Assembly (NCBI GenBank): GCA_934487205.1
Contig: CAKSRS010000031.1
Coordinates: 1-30,568 of the forward strand
Direction: 5' to 3'
Origin: an uncultured Clostridia bacterium
GTDB taxonomy: Bacteria > Bacillota > Clostridia > UBA1381
DNA length: 30,568 nt
Below, piece after piece: positions 23,440 through 30,568 of this stretch. Each line of letters opens with the position of its first letter. The stretch's first letter is position 1. The position numbers and the translations under genes are program-made. The notes under the pieces are model-generated. The model was not told the DNA's origin. It made no database searches and saw nothing but the letters and a program-made list of their open reading frames with translations.

Positions 23440-24546
23440 TTACAAATCAGCAATCATCTTCATCGTCTTATCCGCCGTTATTTTGAAATCAAACTTTTCG
23501 GATAATTTAATACATTTTTGACTAATATCATTTAAATTCCGACAGTGCCTATACGTCAAAATTTCATCTGCAATCAATTCGGGATTTCGGAAATCCAAAA
23601 GTCTGCCGCAAATTCCGTCTTGTATAATTTCCGAAACAGCGCCCACATTTGTTGCCGCGACAGGCTTACCCAAGGCTATATACTCGGCAAGACACAGACC
23701 GAACCCTTCCCATTTTGAAAGCAAAACGGCAACATCAAAAATCGCAATATATTCACACGGATTGTTCACCCATCCGGTAACTGTAGTTTTATCGAAAACG
23801 TTGTTCTTTTTGAGCGCTGTTATAAAATCCTCCGCGAGTTCTCCGCCGCCGACCCAAATAAAGCGTGCCTCGGGACACTTTTTTGCAATACAACCCGCAA
23901 CTTCCGCAAAAAGCAGCGGGTCCTTCTGCTCGGACAGTCTTGCGGCACAGCCGATAATAAAATCCTTTTCGCCGTATCCGAATTTGGTTCTTTCAGCCTT
24001 GATTGCTCTGCATTTATCCAAATCTATCCCGTTAAGAATTACCTCAATTTTATTTTCGCCGCAAATTTTATTCTCTGACGCAATTCTTTTTTCATATTCC
24101 GAAATCGTTACTATTTTATCCGTTATCATTGCCAGAATTTTTTCCGAAAAACGATAGAACGTCTTTTTCTTTGATGATATAGCCATATCAAACGACCAGC
24201 CGTGAGGGTTGTATATCACTTTGCATCTTAACCCCATTACAGCTATGCGTCCTATTGCGCCCGCCATTGAGGAGTGACAATATAAAACATCGGGATTTTC
24301 TTTTTTTATTATTTTTCGTATTTTTAAAGCCGCCCTTAAATCCTGTAATACCGATATTTCTCTCGGCACATCTATATCATAAATCGTACAGGCATTTTCT
24401 GGCAGCAAATCTTTGTTGTATTCCGAAGCACATATCAATACCGTATCATAATTTTTATATGTATGTTCAATCAGCATTCTCGTATAAACTTCTACACCGC
24501 CGCCGTGAGTAAGGGCAATGTGTAAAACTTTACGATACTTGTTCAC
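23440..24546 (-). CDS. GT4-family glycosyltransferase B
   Basis: 368 residues from a GTG at 24546, supported by a GGGAG site nine bases upstream; it begins one base after the preceding stop. GT-B fold: KVLHIALTHGGGVEVYTRML, VLYCHSSMAGAIGRIA and VIYNPHGWSFD in the N-domain. The C-domain shows VILNGIDLDKC, IIGCAARLSEQKDPLLFAEV and WEGFGLCLAEYIALGKPVAA (E-x7-E donor site). The start resembles EpsD/CapM-like transferases that act early, and its position directly after the initiating transferase suggests it may add the second sugar; this is inference. Confidence 0.93.
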   Translation of the reverse strand: MNKYRKVLHIALTHGGGVEVYTRMLIEHTYKNYDTVLICASEYNKDLLPENACTIYDIDVPREISVLQDLRAALKIRKIIKKENPDVLYCHSSMAGAIGRIAVMGLRCKVIYNPHGWSFDMAISSKKKTFYRFSEKILAMITDKIVTISEYEKRIASENKICGENKIEVILNGIDLDKCRAIKAERTKFGYGEKDFIIGCAARLSEQKDPLLFAEVAGCIAKKCPEARFIWVGGGELAEDFITALKKNNVFDKTTVTGWVNNPCEYIAIFDVAVLLSKWEGFGLCLAEYIALGKPVAATNVGAVSEIIQDGICGRLLDFRNPELIADEILTYRHCRNLNDISQKCIKLSEKFDFKITADKTMKMIADL

Positions 24547-24547
24547 T

Positions 24548-25228
24548 TCAGAACACTCCCTTTCTTGAAAGTACCCGCCTGATTGTGGCAAAGAAAATTA
24601 TTACGTCAAACTTTAAAGACCTGTTCTTTATATAGTATAATTCCATTTTCTGACGTTTGCCGTCGGTATATCCCACATCATTGCGGGCGTAAGCCTGCCA
24701 GTATCCCGTAAGGCCGGGTTTTACGCTGAGCAGCGTACTTCGTTCCTGCCCGTACAGGAATGTTTCTTCATACAGAATAGGTCTCGGCCCTATAAGACTC
24801 ATATCATTTTTTATTACGTTTAAAATCTGCGGCAATTCGTCCGCCGATGTCTTTCTCAATATGTTCCCTATCCATGTAACGCGCGGGTCATTTTCCAACT
24901 TATATTCCTTTTTATAATTTTCCAGCTCCTCCGGCGTTAAAAAATCTTCTAATTTGTCGGCATTAACCTTCATTGTTCTGAATTTATACATATAGAAGGG
25001 TTTTCCGTCCTTCCCTATTCGCTCGGATTTGTATAACACCGGCCCGCCGTCGGTACATTTAATGACCGCTGCAACGCAAAGATATATGATTAGATATATC
25101 GGCATTACAAGCAGCGATAAGAATAAATCAATACTTCTTTTAGCAAAACAATATACAATATTTTTGCTTTTTATTTTCTCTTTATTCGCAATTAAAATAT
25201 AATTGAAATTTGGTACAAGTTCAGCCAT
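24548..25228 (-). CDS. initiating sugar-phosphate transferase (PglC/WbaP-type)
   Basis: 226 residues from the ATG at 25228, with AAAGGAG five bases upstream. Minimal monotopic phosphoglycosyl transferase: one N-terminal membrane hairpin (about 40-62) behind KRSIDL, then GPVLYKSERIGKDGKPFYMYKFRTM, DPRVTWIGNILRKTSADELPQ (catalytic Asp-Glu pair), MSLIGPRP and KPGLTGYWQ. It lacks the extra N-terminal membrane domain of WbaP. It moves a sugar-1-phosphate from a nucleotide sugar to undecaprenyl phosphate, the committed step of the pathway. The donor sugar is not determinable. It follows the BY-kinase gene and precedes GT4 B by one base. Confidence 0.95.
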   Translation of the reverse strand: MAELVPNFNYILIANKEKIKSKNIVYCFAKRSIDLFLSLLVMPIYLIIYLCVAAVIKCTDGGPVLYKSERIGKDGKPFYMYKFRTMKVNADKLEDFLTPEELENYKKEYKLENDPRVTWIGNILRKTSADELPQILNVIKNDMSLIGPRPILYEETFLYGQERSTLLSVKPGLTGYWQAYARNDVGYTDGKRQKMELYYIKNRSLKFDVIIFFATIRRVLSRKGVF

Positions 25229-25273
25229 GTTTTCTCCTTTCCGTTTATACCGCAGCGGCATGTAACATTCGCT

Positions 25274-26737
25274 CTAATATTTGTATTTTGAATAATCACT
25301 GTAATAATTGTTGTAATATCTGTCGTATTTGCTGTATTTTCCGTATTTGCCGTACCTGTTGTATCTGCCGTAAATCTCCGTTTTAGGATCAACGTTTTCC
25401 AAAATAATACCGAGTATTTTGGCGTCTACCTGCTCTAAAGAATGAACCATCTGTTTAATATCATCTACACTTGAAAATCCCGCGCGGACAGTGAGAAGAT
25501 ACCCGTCGATTTTATCGGCAAGAACCGTCGCGTCCGTGACAACATTAACAGGCGGTGTATCAATAATGATATAATCATAATTTTTACTGCATTCATCAAG
25601 CAGCGCGCCCACTCTCGGCGTTGCCAAAAGTTCTGCCGATGAGCTGCTGACATTACCTGACACTATGATATCAAATCCCAAATCGGTATTTGTGAAAATT
25701 TCAGCGTTGTCGCTTATTCCGGCGAGGTACTCCGAAAGTCCTTCCTGCTTGTCAATGGTAAGGTAGCGGGCAATTCTCGGTCTGCGCATATCCGCATCAA
25801 TCAGAAGAACTCTCTTCCCCGCCTGCGCCAATGATTTGGAGATGTTAATGCCGCACGTACTCTTCCCCTCGGACGCGACTGCGCTGGCAATAACGATTTT
25901 TTTGCAGTTGTCTTTGGTCGGCAGATAAAAGATATTTGTTCTTGCCATACGATACGCTTCCGCAACAGAGAAAGACGTATTCTCATTCAATATAAAATGA
26001 TTGGCGGAAATATTTGATTTTTTTACGGATTTTTTATTTCTTTTATTCTTTTTATAAGCCATTTCCTCATGCGGCGGGATAATGCCTATAACCGGAATTT
26101 TGAAATTATTTATAATTTCATTTCTCCCGTAAACGGTTGTATCCATAGAATTTGCAATCAAAATATATCCGCAGGATAAAATGAACCCGACAGCAAATCC
26201 GATGAATGCATTACGCGCTATTGGCCAGCTGTAATCATTAATAGCCGGCACCTTAGCTTCCTCAATCACTTCAACAGACGCAGCCTTTACAATTCTTATA
26301 ATTTCATCAGGCACAATTTCAACAATCTCGTTAACGATGTCGGCAGCCATCTGCCTGTTGGGTGAGGTGGCGGAAATGTAAAATGCCTCCGTTTCGTTAA
26401 TGGCGCTTCCCGTGAGCAAACCGCTGATTTTTTTAGCCGTCAATTCCGGATATGTGCCCCGCAGCTTATTTGCAACCCGTTCCAATACAGGATCGGAGCG
26501 AATGATTATCAAATATGTATCTACCAACGATTTTGAAACCGTCAGGTCGCCGGTTGTAATGTATCTGTCATCGTTTTTCTCGTTATAAACATAGAGTTTT
26601 GCCGTTGCGGTGTATTCGGGACTCACAAAAAAGTATGTAAATCCGCCGAATGCCGCCATTCCGATAATCGAAACGATAATAATCAGCAATATACTGTGCC
26701 ATAAAGCAAGAAATATATCCTTTACAGTCAAATTCAT
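25274..26737 (-). CDS. fused Wzz-type co-polymerase and BY-kinase with tyrosine-rich tail
   Basis: 487 residues. TM1 (about 15-37), an extracytoplasmic Wzz/PCP loop (about 38-170), TM2 (about 176-196), a basic linker, then a bacterial tyrosine kinase: Walker A ASEGKST (288-294), Walker A' LLIDADMRRP (311-320) and Walker B YIIIDTPP (389-396). The tail from residue 456 has 13 tyrosines in 32 residues, mostly in K/R-Y pairs, the expected autophosphorylation cluster. Chain-length control and kinase signalling are combined in one chain. In many Firmicutes these are separate proteins (CpsC and CpsD). No CpsB/YwqE-type phosphatase gene is in the window. GGAGG lies 11 bases before the ATG. First polysaccharide gene. 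Confidence 0.95.
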   Translation of the reverse strand: MNLTVKDIFLALWHSILLIIIVSIIGMAAFGGFTYFFVSPEYTATAKLYVYNEKNDDRYITTGDLTVSKSLVDTYLIIIRSDPVLERVANKLRGTYPELTAKKISGLLTGSAINETEAFYISATSPNRQMAADIVNEIVEIVPDEIIRIVKAASVEVIEEAKVPAINDYSWPIARNAFIGFAVGFILSCGYILIANSMDTTVYGRNEIINNFKIPVIGIIPPHEEMAYKKNKRNKKSVKKSNISANHFILNENTSFSVAEAYRMARTNIFYLPTKDNCKKIVIASAVASEGKSTCGINISKSLAQAGKRVLLIDADMRRPRIARYLTIDKQEGLSEYLAGISDNAEIFTNTDLGFDIIVSGNVSSSSAELLATPRVGALLDECSKNYDYIIIDTPPVNVVTDATVLADKIDGYLLTVRAGFSSVDDIKQMVHSLEQVDAKILGIILENVDPKTEIYGRYNRYGKYGKYSKYDRYYNNYYSDYSKYKY

Positions 26738-26763
26738 TAAAAATCAAACCTCCATATTTTATC

Positions 26764-26834
26764 CTGCAATCAAAACCCACAAGGACACGCCTTATGGACT
26801 TTGATTGCAGTACTTCCCGAAAGGGAAGTACTGC
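26764..26834 (-). other. two overlapping strong hairpins between the surface-protein and polysaccharide genes
   Basis: This lies in the 105-base gap at 26738-26842. Hairpin A (26764-26810) is a continuous 21-bp stem with three G-T pairs (minus-strand sense) around a 5-base loop: outer arms CTGCAATCAAA/TTTGATTGCAG, inner CCATAAGG/CCTTGTGG. Hairpin B (26807-26834) is a perfect 12-bp stem, GCAGTACTTCCC/GGGAAGTACTGC, around 4 bases (GAAA on plus, TTTC on minus). They share 26807-26810. No T-run follows on either strand, so neither is a standard terminator. No promoter for the downstream operon was recognised here. Confidence 0.7.
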
Positions 26835-26842
26835 ACAATTTC

Positions 26843-29800
26843 TTAGTTAATCTCTACCGTGTAATATGAATTGCATTTTTTGCTGTTATCAAGATAACGA
26901 ATATAAACTCCGTACCAGCCGGCTGTCTCTTGCGTCCATGCGCTGCCGTCTTTCGGATTAGCATACTGCTGATTCAAATCTTTTCCGTTAATATCGCGGA
27001 ATTTAGCAGCCGCCGCAGAGAACTCGCTCCAGTTCGTAATATTTATATCTTCGGTACCTATATATACAATAGTCACTTTAGTAACCTCAAATCCGTTCGC
27101 CGTCAGAACTACTTGCTTTTCCTCCGCAACTGCAAACGGTGCGTTTGTCGGCTGTGAAGAAGAATCATCAACGGTGAATGTATAATACTTTGCAATTGAC
27201 TTCTTTAAGTTTTCATCGTAATACTTTATAAATGCAGCATAATTTCCGTCAGTGTCAAACGTTTTAGCGAAATCAAGTGTATCAATCACTTTTTCATATC
27301 CGCCGGTTCCGTTTATATCCGGATATTTTTTACCCGCCTTTATAAAGTCATTCCAAGTGATATTGCCTGTATTAAACTCAGTATCACCGATATACGCAAT
27401 TCCTACCGTAGATGAAACATCGCCCGTCATTCTCAAAGTCTTTTTCTTAGTGTTATACGAAAGCGCAGGAATTTCAAAGCTTACGGCATCTTTTACAGAG
27501 AAAGTAATGTAATCAGCCGTTGTTGTTCCGTCGTCTTTGGTATATTTTACAAACGCAACATAGTTGCCGCGTGTTCCAGGGGTTCTCTTTGTAAAGTTAC
27601 TGTAGACAGCATAGCCTACGGAACTGTTAAGATTAGCATATTCTTTACCTACTGCAACAAGTTTATCCCAGCTTATATTGTCCGCGTCAAATGTTGCTCC
27701 GCCGACATAAACAATTCCGACTCTGCAGCTTGCATCTGCTTTTTTAACAAGTGTAAGCGTTGAGCCGTCCCACTTAAGATACGGAATTTCGGGATTTTCC
27801 GGTTCGGGATCGGGTTCAATCTGATTTTTCGCAAACTTCGCGGTGTAAGTTTTATCTTCCATTACGTTTTCAACCGTATATTTCGCCGTTTCGCATACCT
27901 TTGTTTCGCCGTCATACCAGCCGTCAAAGGTGTAGCCGTTGTTTGCCGTTGCGGTGAGCGTTATGCTGTCGCCTTCGGCAACTTTGCCGCCGCCCGTGAC
28001 TGTTCCGCCTTCGTCCGCTGCTGCCGTTATCGTGTGATATATTCTTTCAAACTGTGCATTATAGATTTTACTTCTGGTTACATTTTCAAGTGCAAATTCT
28101 GCCGTTTCGCATACCTTTTTGTTGCCGTCATACCAACTGTCAAAGGTGTAACCGTCGTCTGCCGTTGCGGTTAGTGTTACATTGCTGCCCGATGCAACTT
28201 CGCCGCCGCCCGATACCGTTCCGCCGGTTCCGGCTTTAGCCGTTATAATATAAATTCCGTCTTTCAGTCCGTTTACGGCTCTGTTGTCCTCTGCCCAATC
28301 ATAACTGATCAGATTTTCCGTCGCACCGACAACCGTAGTGTCAAGCGGATTCCCGCTATTATAAAAGGCTTTTTCCGGCAATGCCGCATTCGTCCACCCC
28401 TCACCGAAAATGAATTTCGTTACAGGTATATCTTTTGCAAACAACTTGAGATCCGTACTTGCGCCGACAGTAAATGTGCTTAAATCAAGGGTTTTAAAAA
28501 TAGAGCTCTTCTGCCCGCATTGGGCGAACATCCACCTCATATCCGTAACATTTGGTGTATAAAACTTATTTCCTAAATCAAGTGTAAAGTATGGCGCATG
28601 AGCACCGCATTCATAGAACATACCCATCATTTTGGTAACCTTCGATGTGTCAAACTTATCCCCCAAATCAAGTGTGAACTTCTGTGAGGAATATCCGCAT
28701 GTCCCGAACATACTTCTCATATCTGTAACATTTGATGTGTCAAAATTTTTACCTAAGTCAAGCTCAAATGAGCTTGACTCTTTGCCGCAGCAATAGAACA
28801 TAGCATTCATATCCGTAACCTTCGACGTGTCAAGCATATCCAGTCCTGTTATACTGTTGATTTGTTCACCGAAGATAAATGCACACGCAAGACTCTCTCC
28901 CGCTATGATTTTCCCGTAACCGCCGATGTAAAGTTCTGTACCGTCCATCCATGCCTTTACGCTGCCGTCACCGTCTGCGGAATAGTCGGAATATGCGACA
29001 TTTGTCAAATCATAATCCGCCAAATCCACAAAATGCACGGCGGTAATTTCCTCTCGGGCAACCGTTGTGATGTTGTCGTTCTTGATTTTATTTAAAAGTG
29101 CATTGCTTTCCTTCGTTATGCTGAACAGGCGGGACACCCTCTCGGTAAATTTTGCGGTGTAGGTTTTATCCACCATTACATTTTCAACCGTAAATTCCGC
29201 CGTGTCACATACCTTTGTTTCGCCGTCATACCAGCCGTCAAAGGTATAGCCGTCATTTGCCGCCGCGGTAAGCGTTACGCTGTCGCCCCCGGCAACTTCG
29301 CCGCCGCCCGATACCGTGCCGCCGCCTTCTGTTCCGACTTCCGCCGTTATCGTGTAATATGTAATGTTCTTTTTAAACTTCGCCGTATAGGTTTTATTTT
29401 CTGTTACGTCGCTGACTACAAATTTCGCTGTGTCGCATACCTTCGTCTCGCCGTCGTACCAGCCGTCAAAGGTGTAGCCGTCGTTTGCCGCCGCGGTAAG
29501 CGTCACGCTGTTGCCCGATGCAACCTTGCCGCCGCCCGATACCGTGCCGCCGCCTTCTGTTCCGACCTCCGCCGTTATCGTGTAATATATTCTTGTAAAC
29601 TGTGCCTTATAGATTTTACTTCCGGTTACATTTTCAACTGTAAACTCTTCCGTATCGCAAACCTTTGTGTTGTTGTCATACCAGCAGTCAAATGTGTAGC
29701 CTTTGTCAGCCGTTGCAGTAAGCGTTACGCTGCCGCCTTTGGCAACTTCGCCGCTGCCCGCGACTGTTCCGCCGCTTCCGGCTTTAGCCGTTATAATATA

Positions 29801-30568
29801 AATTCCGTCTTTCAGTCCGTTTGCGGCTCTGTTGTCCTCTGCCCAATCATAATTAATCAGATTTTCCGTCGCACCAATAACTGTGGTGTCAAGCGGCTTA
29901 CCGCTGTTGTAAAAGACTCCTGTTTTCGGAAACGTTGCATTTGTCCACCCCTCACCGAAAATGAAGGTCGTTACAAATATATCCGATGCAAAGCCGCGGA
30001 GATCCGTACTTGCGCCGACAGTAAATTTGCTTAAATCAAGGGTATTAAAACGATAGTTATTCCGTCCGCATCGGTAGAACATACCCATCATATTCGTAAC
30101 ATTTGATGTATCAAACTTATCCCCAAAATCAAGTGTAAAGTTTGACGCATTAGCACCGCATTCACCGAACATATACGACATATCGGTAACTTTTGATGTG
30201 TCAAACTTATCCCCCAAATCAAGCTTATTTTTCACGCCGCAGTAATCGAACATGCTTGCCATAGTCGTAACATTTGATGTGTCAAAGTTGTCACCCAAAT
30301 CAAGGTCGAATGACTTTGCTTCATAGCCGCAGTAAACGAACATACACTTCATATCCGTAACATTTGACGTGTCGAGCCTATCAAATCCCGTTATACTTTC
30401 GATTTTTTTACCGAATCTAAATGCATGTGCAAGACTCTCACCGGCTATGATTTTCCCGTAGCCGCCGATGTAAAGTTCTGTACCGTTATCAATCCATGCC
30501 TTTACGCTGCCGTCACCGTCTGCGGAATAGTCGGAATATGCGACATTTGTCAAATCATAATCCGCCAA
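26843..30568 (-). CDS. giant BspA-like repetitive surface protein (partial, N-terminus outside window)
   Basis: 1241 residues visible. The frame is open to the window edge, and the apparent TTG start matches the middle of an internal repeat, so the true start lies beyond. Order: BspA/DUF285 block A (residues about 1-255; repeats of the TSNVTDM-x-MF type), three InlB-like B-repeats, linker, DUF285 block B, two B-repeats, an acidic-proline linker (EPDPEPENPE), then three ~95-residue VY-x-G/GWY modules to the stop. No LPXTG, membrane anchor or SLH domain is at the C-terminus, so any signal peptide and anchor must be N-terminal. The domains point to an extracellular adhesin-like protein. Its C-terminal module recurs in the LCP ligase. 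Confidence 0.9.
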   Translation of the reverse strand: MADYDLTNVAYSDYSADGDGSVKAWIDNGTELYIGGYGKIIAGESLAHAFRFGKKIESITGFDRLDTSNVTDMKCMFVYCGYEAKSFDLDLGDNFDTSNVTTMASMFDYCGVKNKLDLGDKFDTSKVTDMSYMFGECGANASNFTLDFGDKFDTSNVTNMMGMFYRCGRNNYRFNTLDLSKFTVGASTDLRGFASDIFVTTFIFGEGWTNATFPKTGVFYNSGKPLDTTVIGATENLINYDWAEDNRAANGLKDGIYIITAKAGSGGTVAGSGEVAKGGSVTLTATADKGYTFDCWYDNNTKVCDTEEFTVENVTGSKIYKAQFTRIYYTITAEVGTEGGGTVSGGGKVASGNSVTLTAAANDGYTFDGWYDGETKVCDTAKFVVSDVTENKTYTAKFKKNITYYTITAEVGTEGGGTVSGGGEVAGGDSVTLTAAANDGYTFDGWYDGETKVCDTAEFTVENVMVDKTYTAKFTERVSRLFSITKESNALLNKIKNDNITTVAREEITAVHFVDLADYDLTNVAYSDYSADGDGSVKAWMDGTELYIGGYGKIIAGESLACAFIFGEQINSITGLDMLDTSKVTDMNAMFYCCGKESSSFELDLGKNFDTSNVTDMRSMFGTCGYSSQKFTLDLGDKFDTSKVTKMMGMFYECGAHAPYFTLDLGNKFYTPNVTDMRWMFAQCGQKSSIFKTLDLSTFTVGASTDLKLFAKDIPVTKFIFGEGWTNAALPEKAFYNSGNPLDTTVVGATENLISYDWAEDNRAVNGLKDGIYIITAKAGTGGTVSGGGEVASGSNVTLTATADDGYTFDSWYDGNKKVCETAEFALENVTRSKIYNAQFERIYHTITAAADEGGTVTGGGKVAEGDSITLTATANNGYTFDGWYDGETKVCETAKYTVENVMEDKTYTAKFAKNQIEPDPEPENPEIPYLKWDGSTLTLVKKADASCRVGIVYVGGATFDADNISWDKLVAVGKEYANLNSSVGYAVYSNFTKRTPGTRGNYVAFVKYTKDDGTTTADYITFSVKDAVSFEIPALSYNTKKKTLRMTGDVSSTVGIAYIGDTEFNTGNITWNDFIKAGKKYPDINGTGGYEKVIDTLDFAKTFDTDGNYAAFIKYYDENLKKSIAKYYTFTVDDSSSQPTNAPFAVAEEKQVVLTANGFEVTKVTIVYIGTEDINITNWSEFSAAAAKFRDINGKDLNQQYANPKDGSAWTQETAGWYGVYIRYLDNSKKCNSYYTVEIN
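26846..27155 (-). repeat. VY-x-G/GWY module 3 of the surface protein
   Basis: Last module. Landmarks: VVLTANG strand, IVYIGTED, NWSEFSAAAAKF, RDINGKD, AGWYGVYIRYLD, YYTVEI. Its G-W-Y is the closest of the three to the LCP copy (NGWY). Confidence 0.75.
27171..27479 (-). repeat. VY-x-G/GWY module 2 of the surface protein
   Basis: Landmarks: ALSYNTKKKTLRM, GIAYIGDTEF, ITWNDFIKAGKKYPDING, DGNYAAFIKYYD, KYYTFTV. Confidence 0.8.
27497..27781 (-). repeat. VY-x-G/GWY module 1 of the surface protein
   Basis: Landmarks: STLTLVKK, GIVYVGGATF, ISWDKLVAVGKEYANLN, RGNYVAFVKYTKD, DYITFSV. It follows the acidic-proline linker. Confidence 0.8.
27824..28255 (-). repeat. InlB-like B-repeats 4 and 5
   Basis: Two tandem ~71-73-residue units (28043-28255 and 27824-28042) of the divergent InlB B-repeat type: ITA..G.GGTV.GGG.VA.G..(V/I)TLTA.A..GYTFD.WYDG..KVCETA, ending in Y.A.F. 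Confidence 0.87.
28241..29023 (-). repeat. large duplicated block, copy B (DUF285 domain)
   Basis: Homologous to 29786-30568 at a constant 1545-base (515-residue) offset at both ends, covering the DUF285 domain and the start of the following B-repeat. Both edges are nearly identical, while the centre has diverged. Confidence 0.85.
29138..29802 (-). repeat. InlB-like B-repeats 1 to 3
   Basis: Three tandem units (29591-29802, 29366-29590, 29138-29365). Units 2 and 3 are about 90% alike at DNA level by eye with a 228-base (76-residue) period, suggesting recent duplication. Confidence 0.88.
29786..30568 (-). repeat. large duplicated block, copy A (DUF285 domain)
   Basis: First visible BspA/DUF285 block, paired with 28241-29023. 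The block may extend, and further copies may exist beyond the window edge. Confidence 0.85.

Noticed and set aside
26764..26834. Hairpins as an ordinary intrinsic terminator
   Set aside because: No run of T residues follows on either strand.
27824..30568. Regular repeats that might suggest a CRISPR array
   Set aside because: The repeats keep one long reading frame, have periods in multiples of three and encode DUF285, B-repeat and module domains.

Overview
The window looks like chromosome from a low- to moderate-GC, Gram-positive-type Clostridia (Firmicutes). Supporting evidence is CCA-encoding tRNA genes in the order Gly-Arg-His-Gln-Lys, AGGAGG-type ribosome binding sites, sigma-A-like promoters with 17-base spacers, an SLH-anchored metallopeptidase, an AgrC/AgrA-like two-component system and a BspA-like surface protein. 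I cannot name the genus.

Positions 1-4430 are housekeeping and small regulatory genes. A five-tRNA operon (minus strand) is followed by an Rrf2/IscR-like regulator, a convergent XRE regulator and a solitary tRNA-Pro(CGG). A four-gene operon follows (ACT-domain protein, DUF7662-like protein, flavodoxin-family protein, TfoX N-terminal protein), then a ComEA-like helix-hairpin-helix membrane protein.

Positions 4431-8816 hold a tight plus-strand operon: a PAP2-family membrane protein with an altered catalytic motif, an XRE regulator with membrane segments, a secreted SLH-M13 metallopeptidase and a GyrI-like ligand-binding protein. Its leader can form two mutually exclusive hairpins. A strong hairpin terminator closes it, convergent with the next block.

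Positions 8816-10915 (minus) encode a LytTR response regulator and a GHKL histidine kinase. They have their own consensus promoter, whose -35 box overlaps the stop codon of the last polysaccharide gene.

Positions 10912-26737 (minus) are a compact Wzx/Wzy-type cell-surface polysaccharide operon. In transcription order it encodes: a fused Wzz-type co-polymerase/BY-kinase with a tyrosine-rich tail, a PglC-like initiating sugar-phosphate transferase, a GT4, a polysaccharide pyruvyl transferase-family protein, a second GT4, an FrhB/4Fe-4S protein, an O-antigen ligase/polymerase-like protein, two GT2 enzymes, a second pyruvyl transferase-family protein, a second FrhB/4Fe-4S protein, an LCP-family ligase and a flippase. 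Expected pathway: the initiating transferase primes undecaprenyl phosphate, the GTs build the repeat, the flippase exports it, the polymerase and kinase set chain length, and the LCP enzyme attaches the polymer to the wall. No nucleotide-sugar synthesis genes are present.

Positions 26843-30568 (minus, cut by the window edge) encode the C-terminal 1241 residues of a very large repetitive surface protein: two BspA/DUF285 blocks, five InlB-like B-repeats and three C-terminal copies of a ~95-residue module. The most interesting observation is that the extracellular part of the LCP ligase carries a module that appears homologous to those three copies. This links the wall-polymer ligase to the adjacent giant surface protein. 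A 71-base region between the surface protein and the polysaccharide operon folds into two overlapping near-perfect hairpins that are not ordinary terminators.
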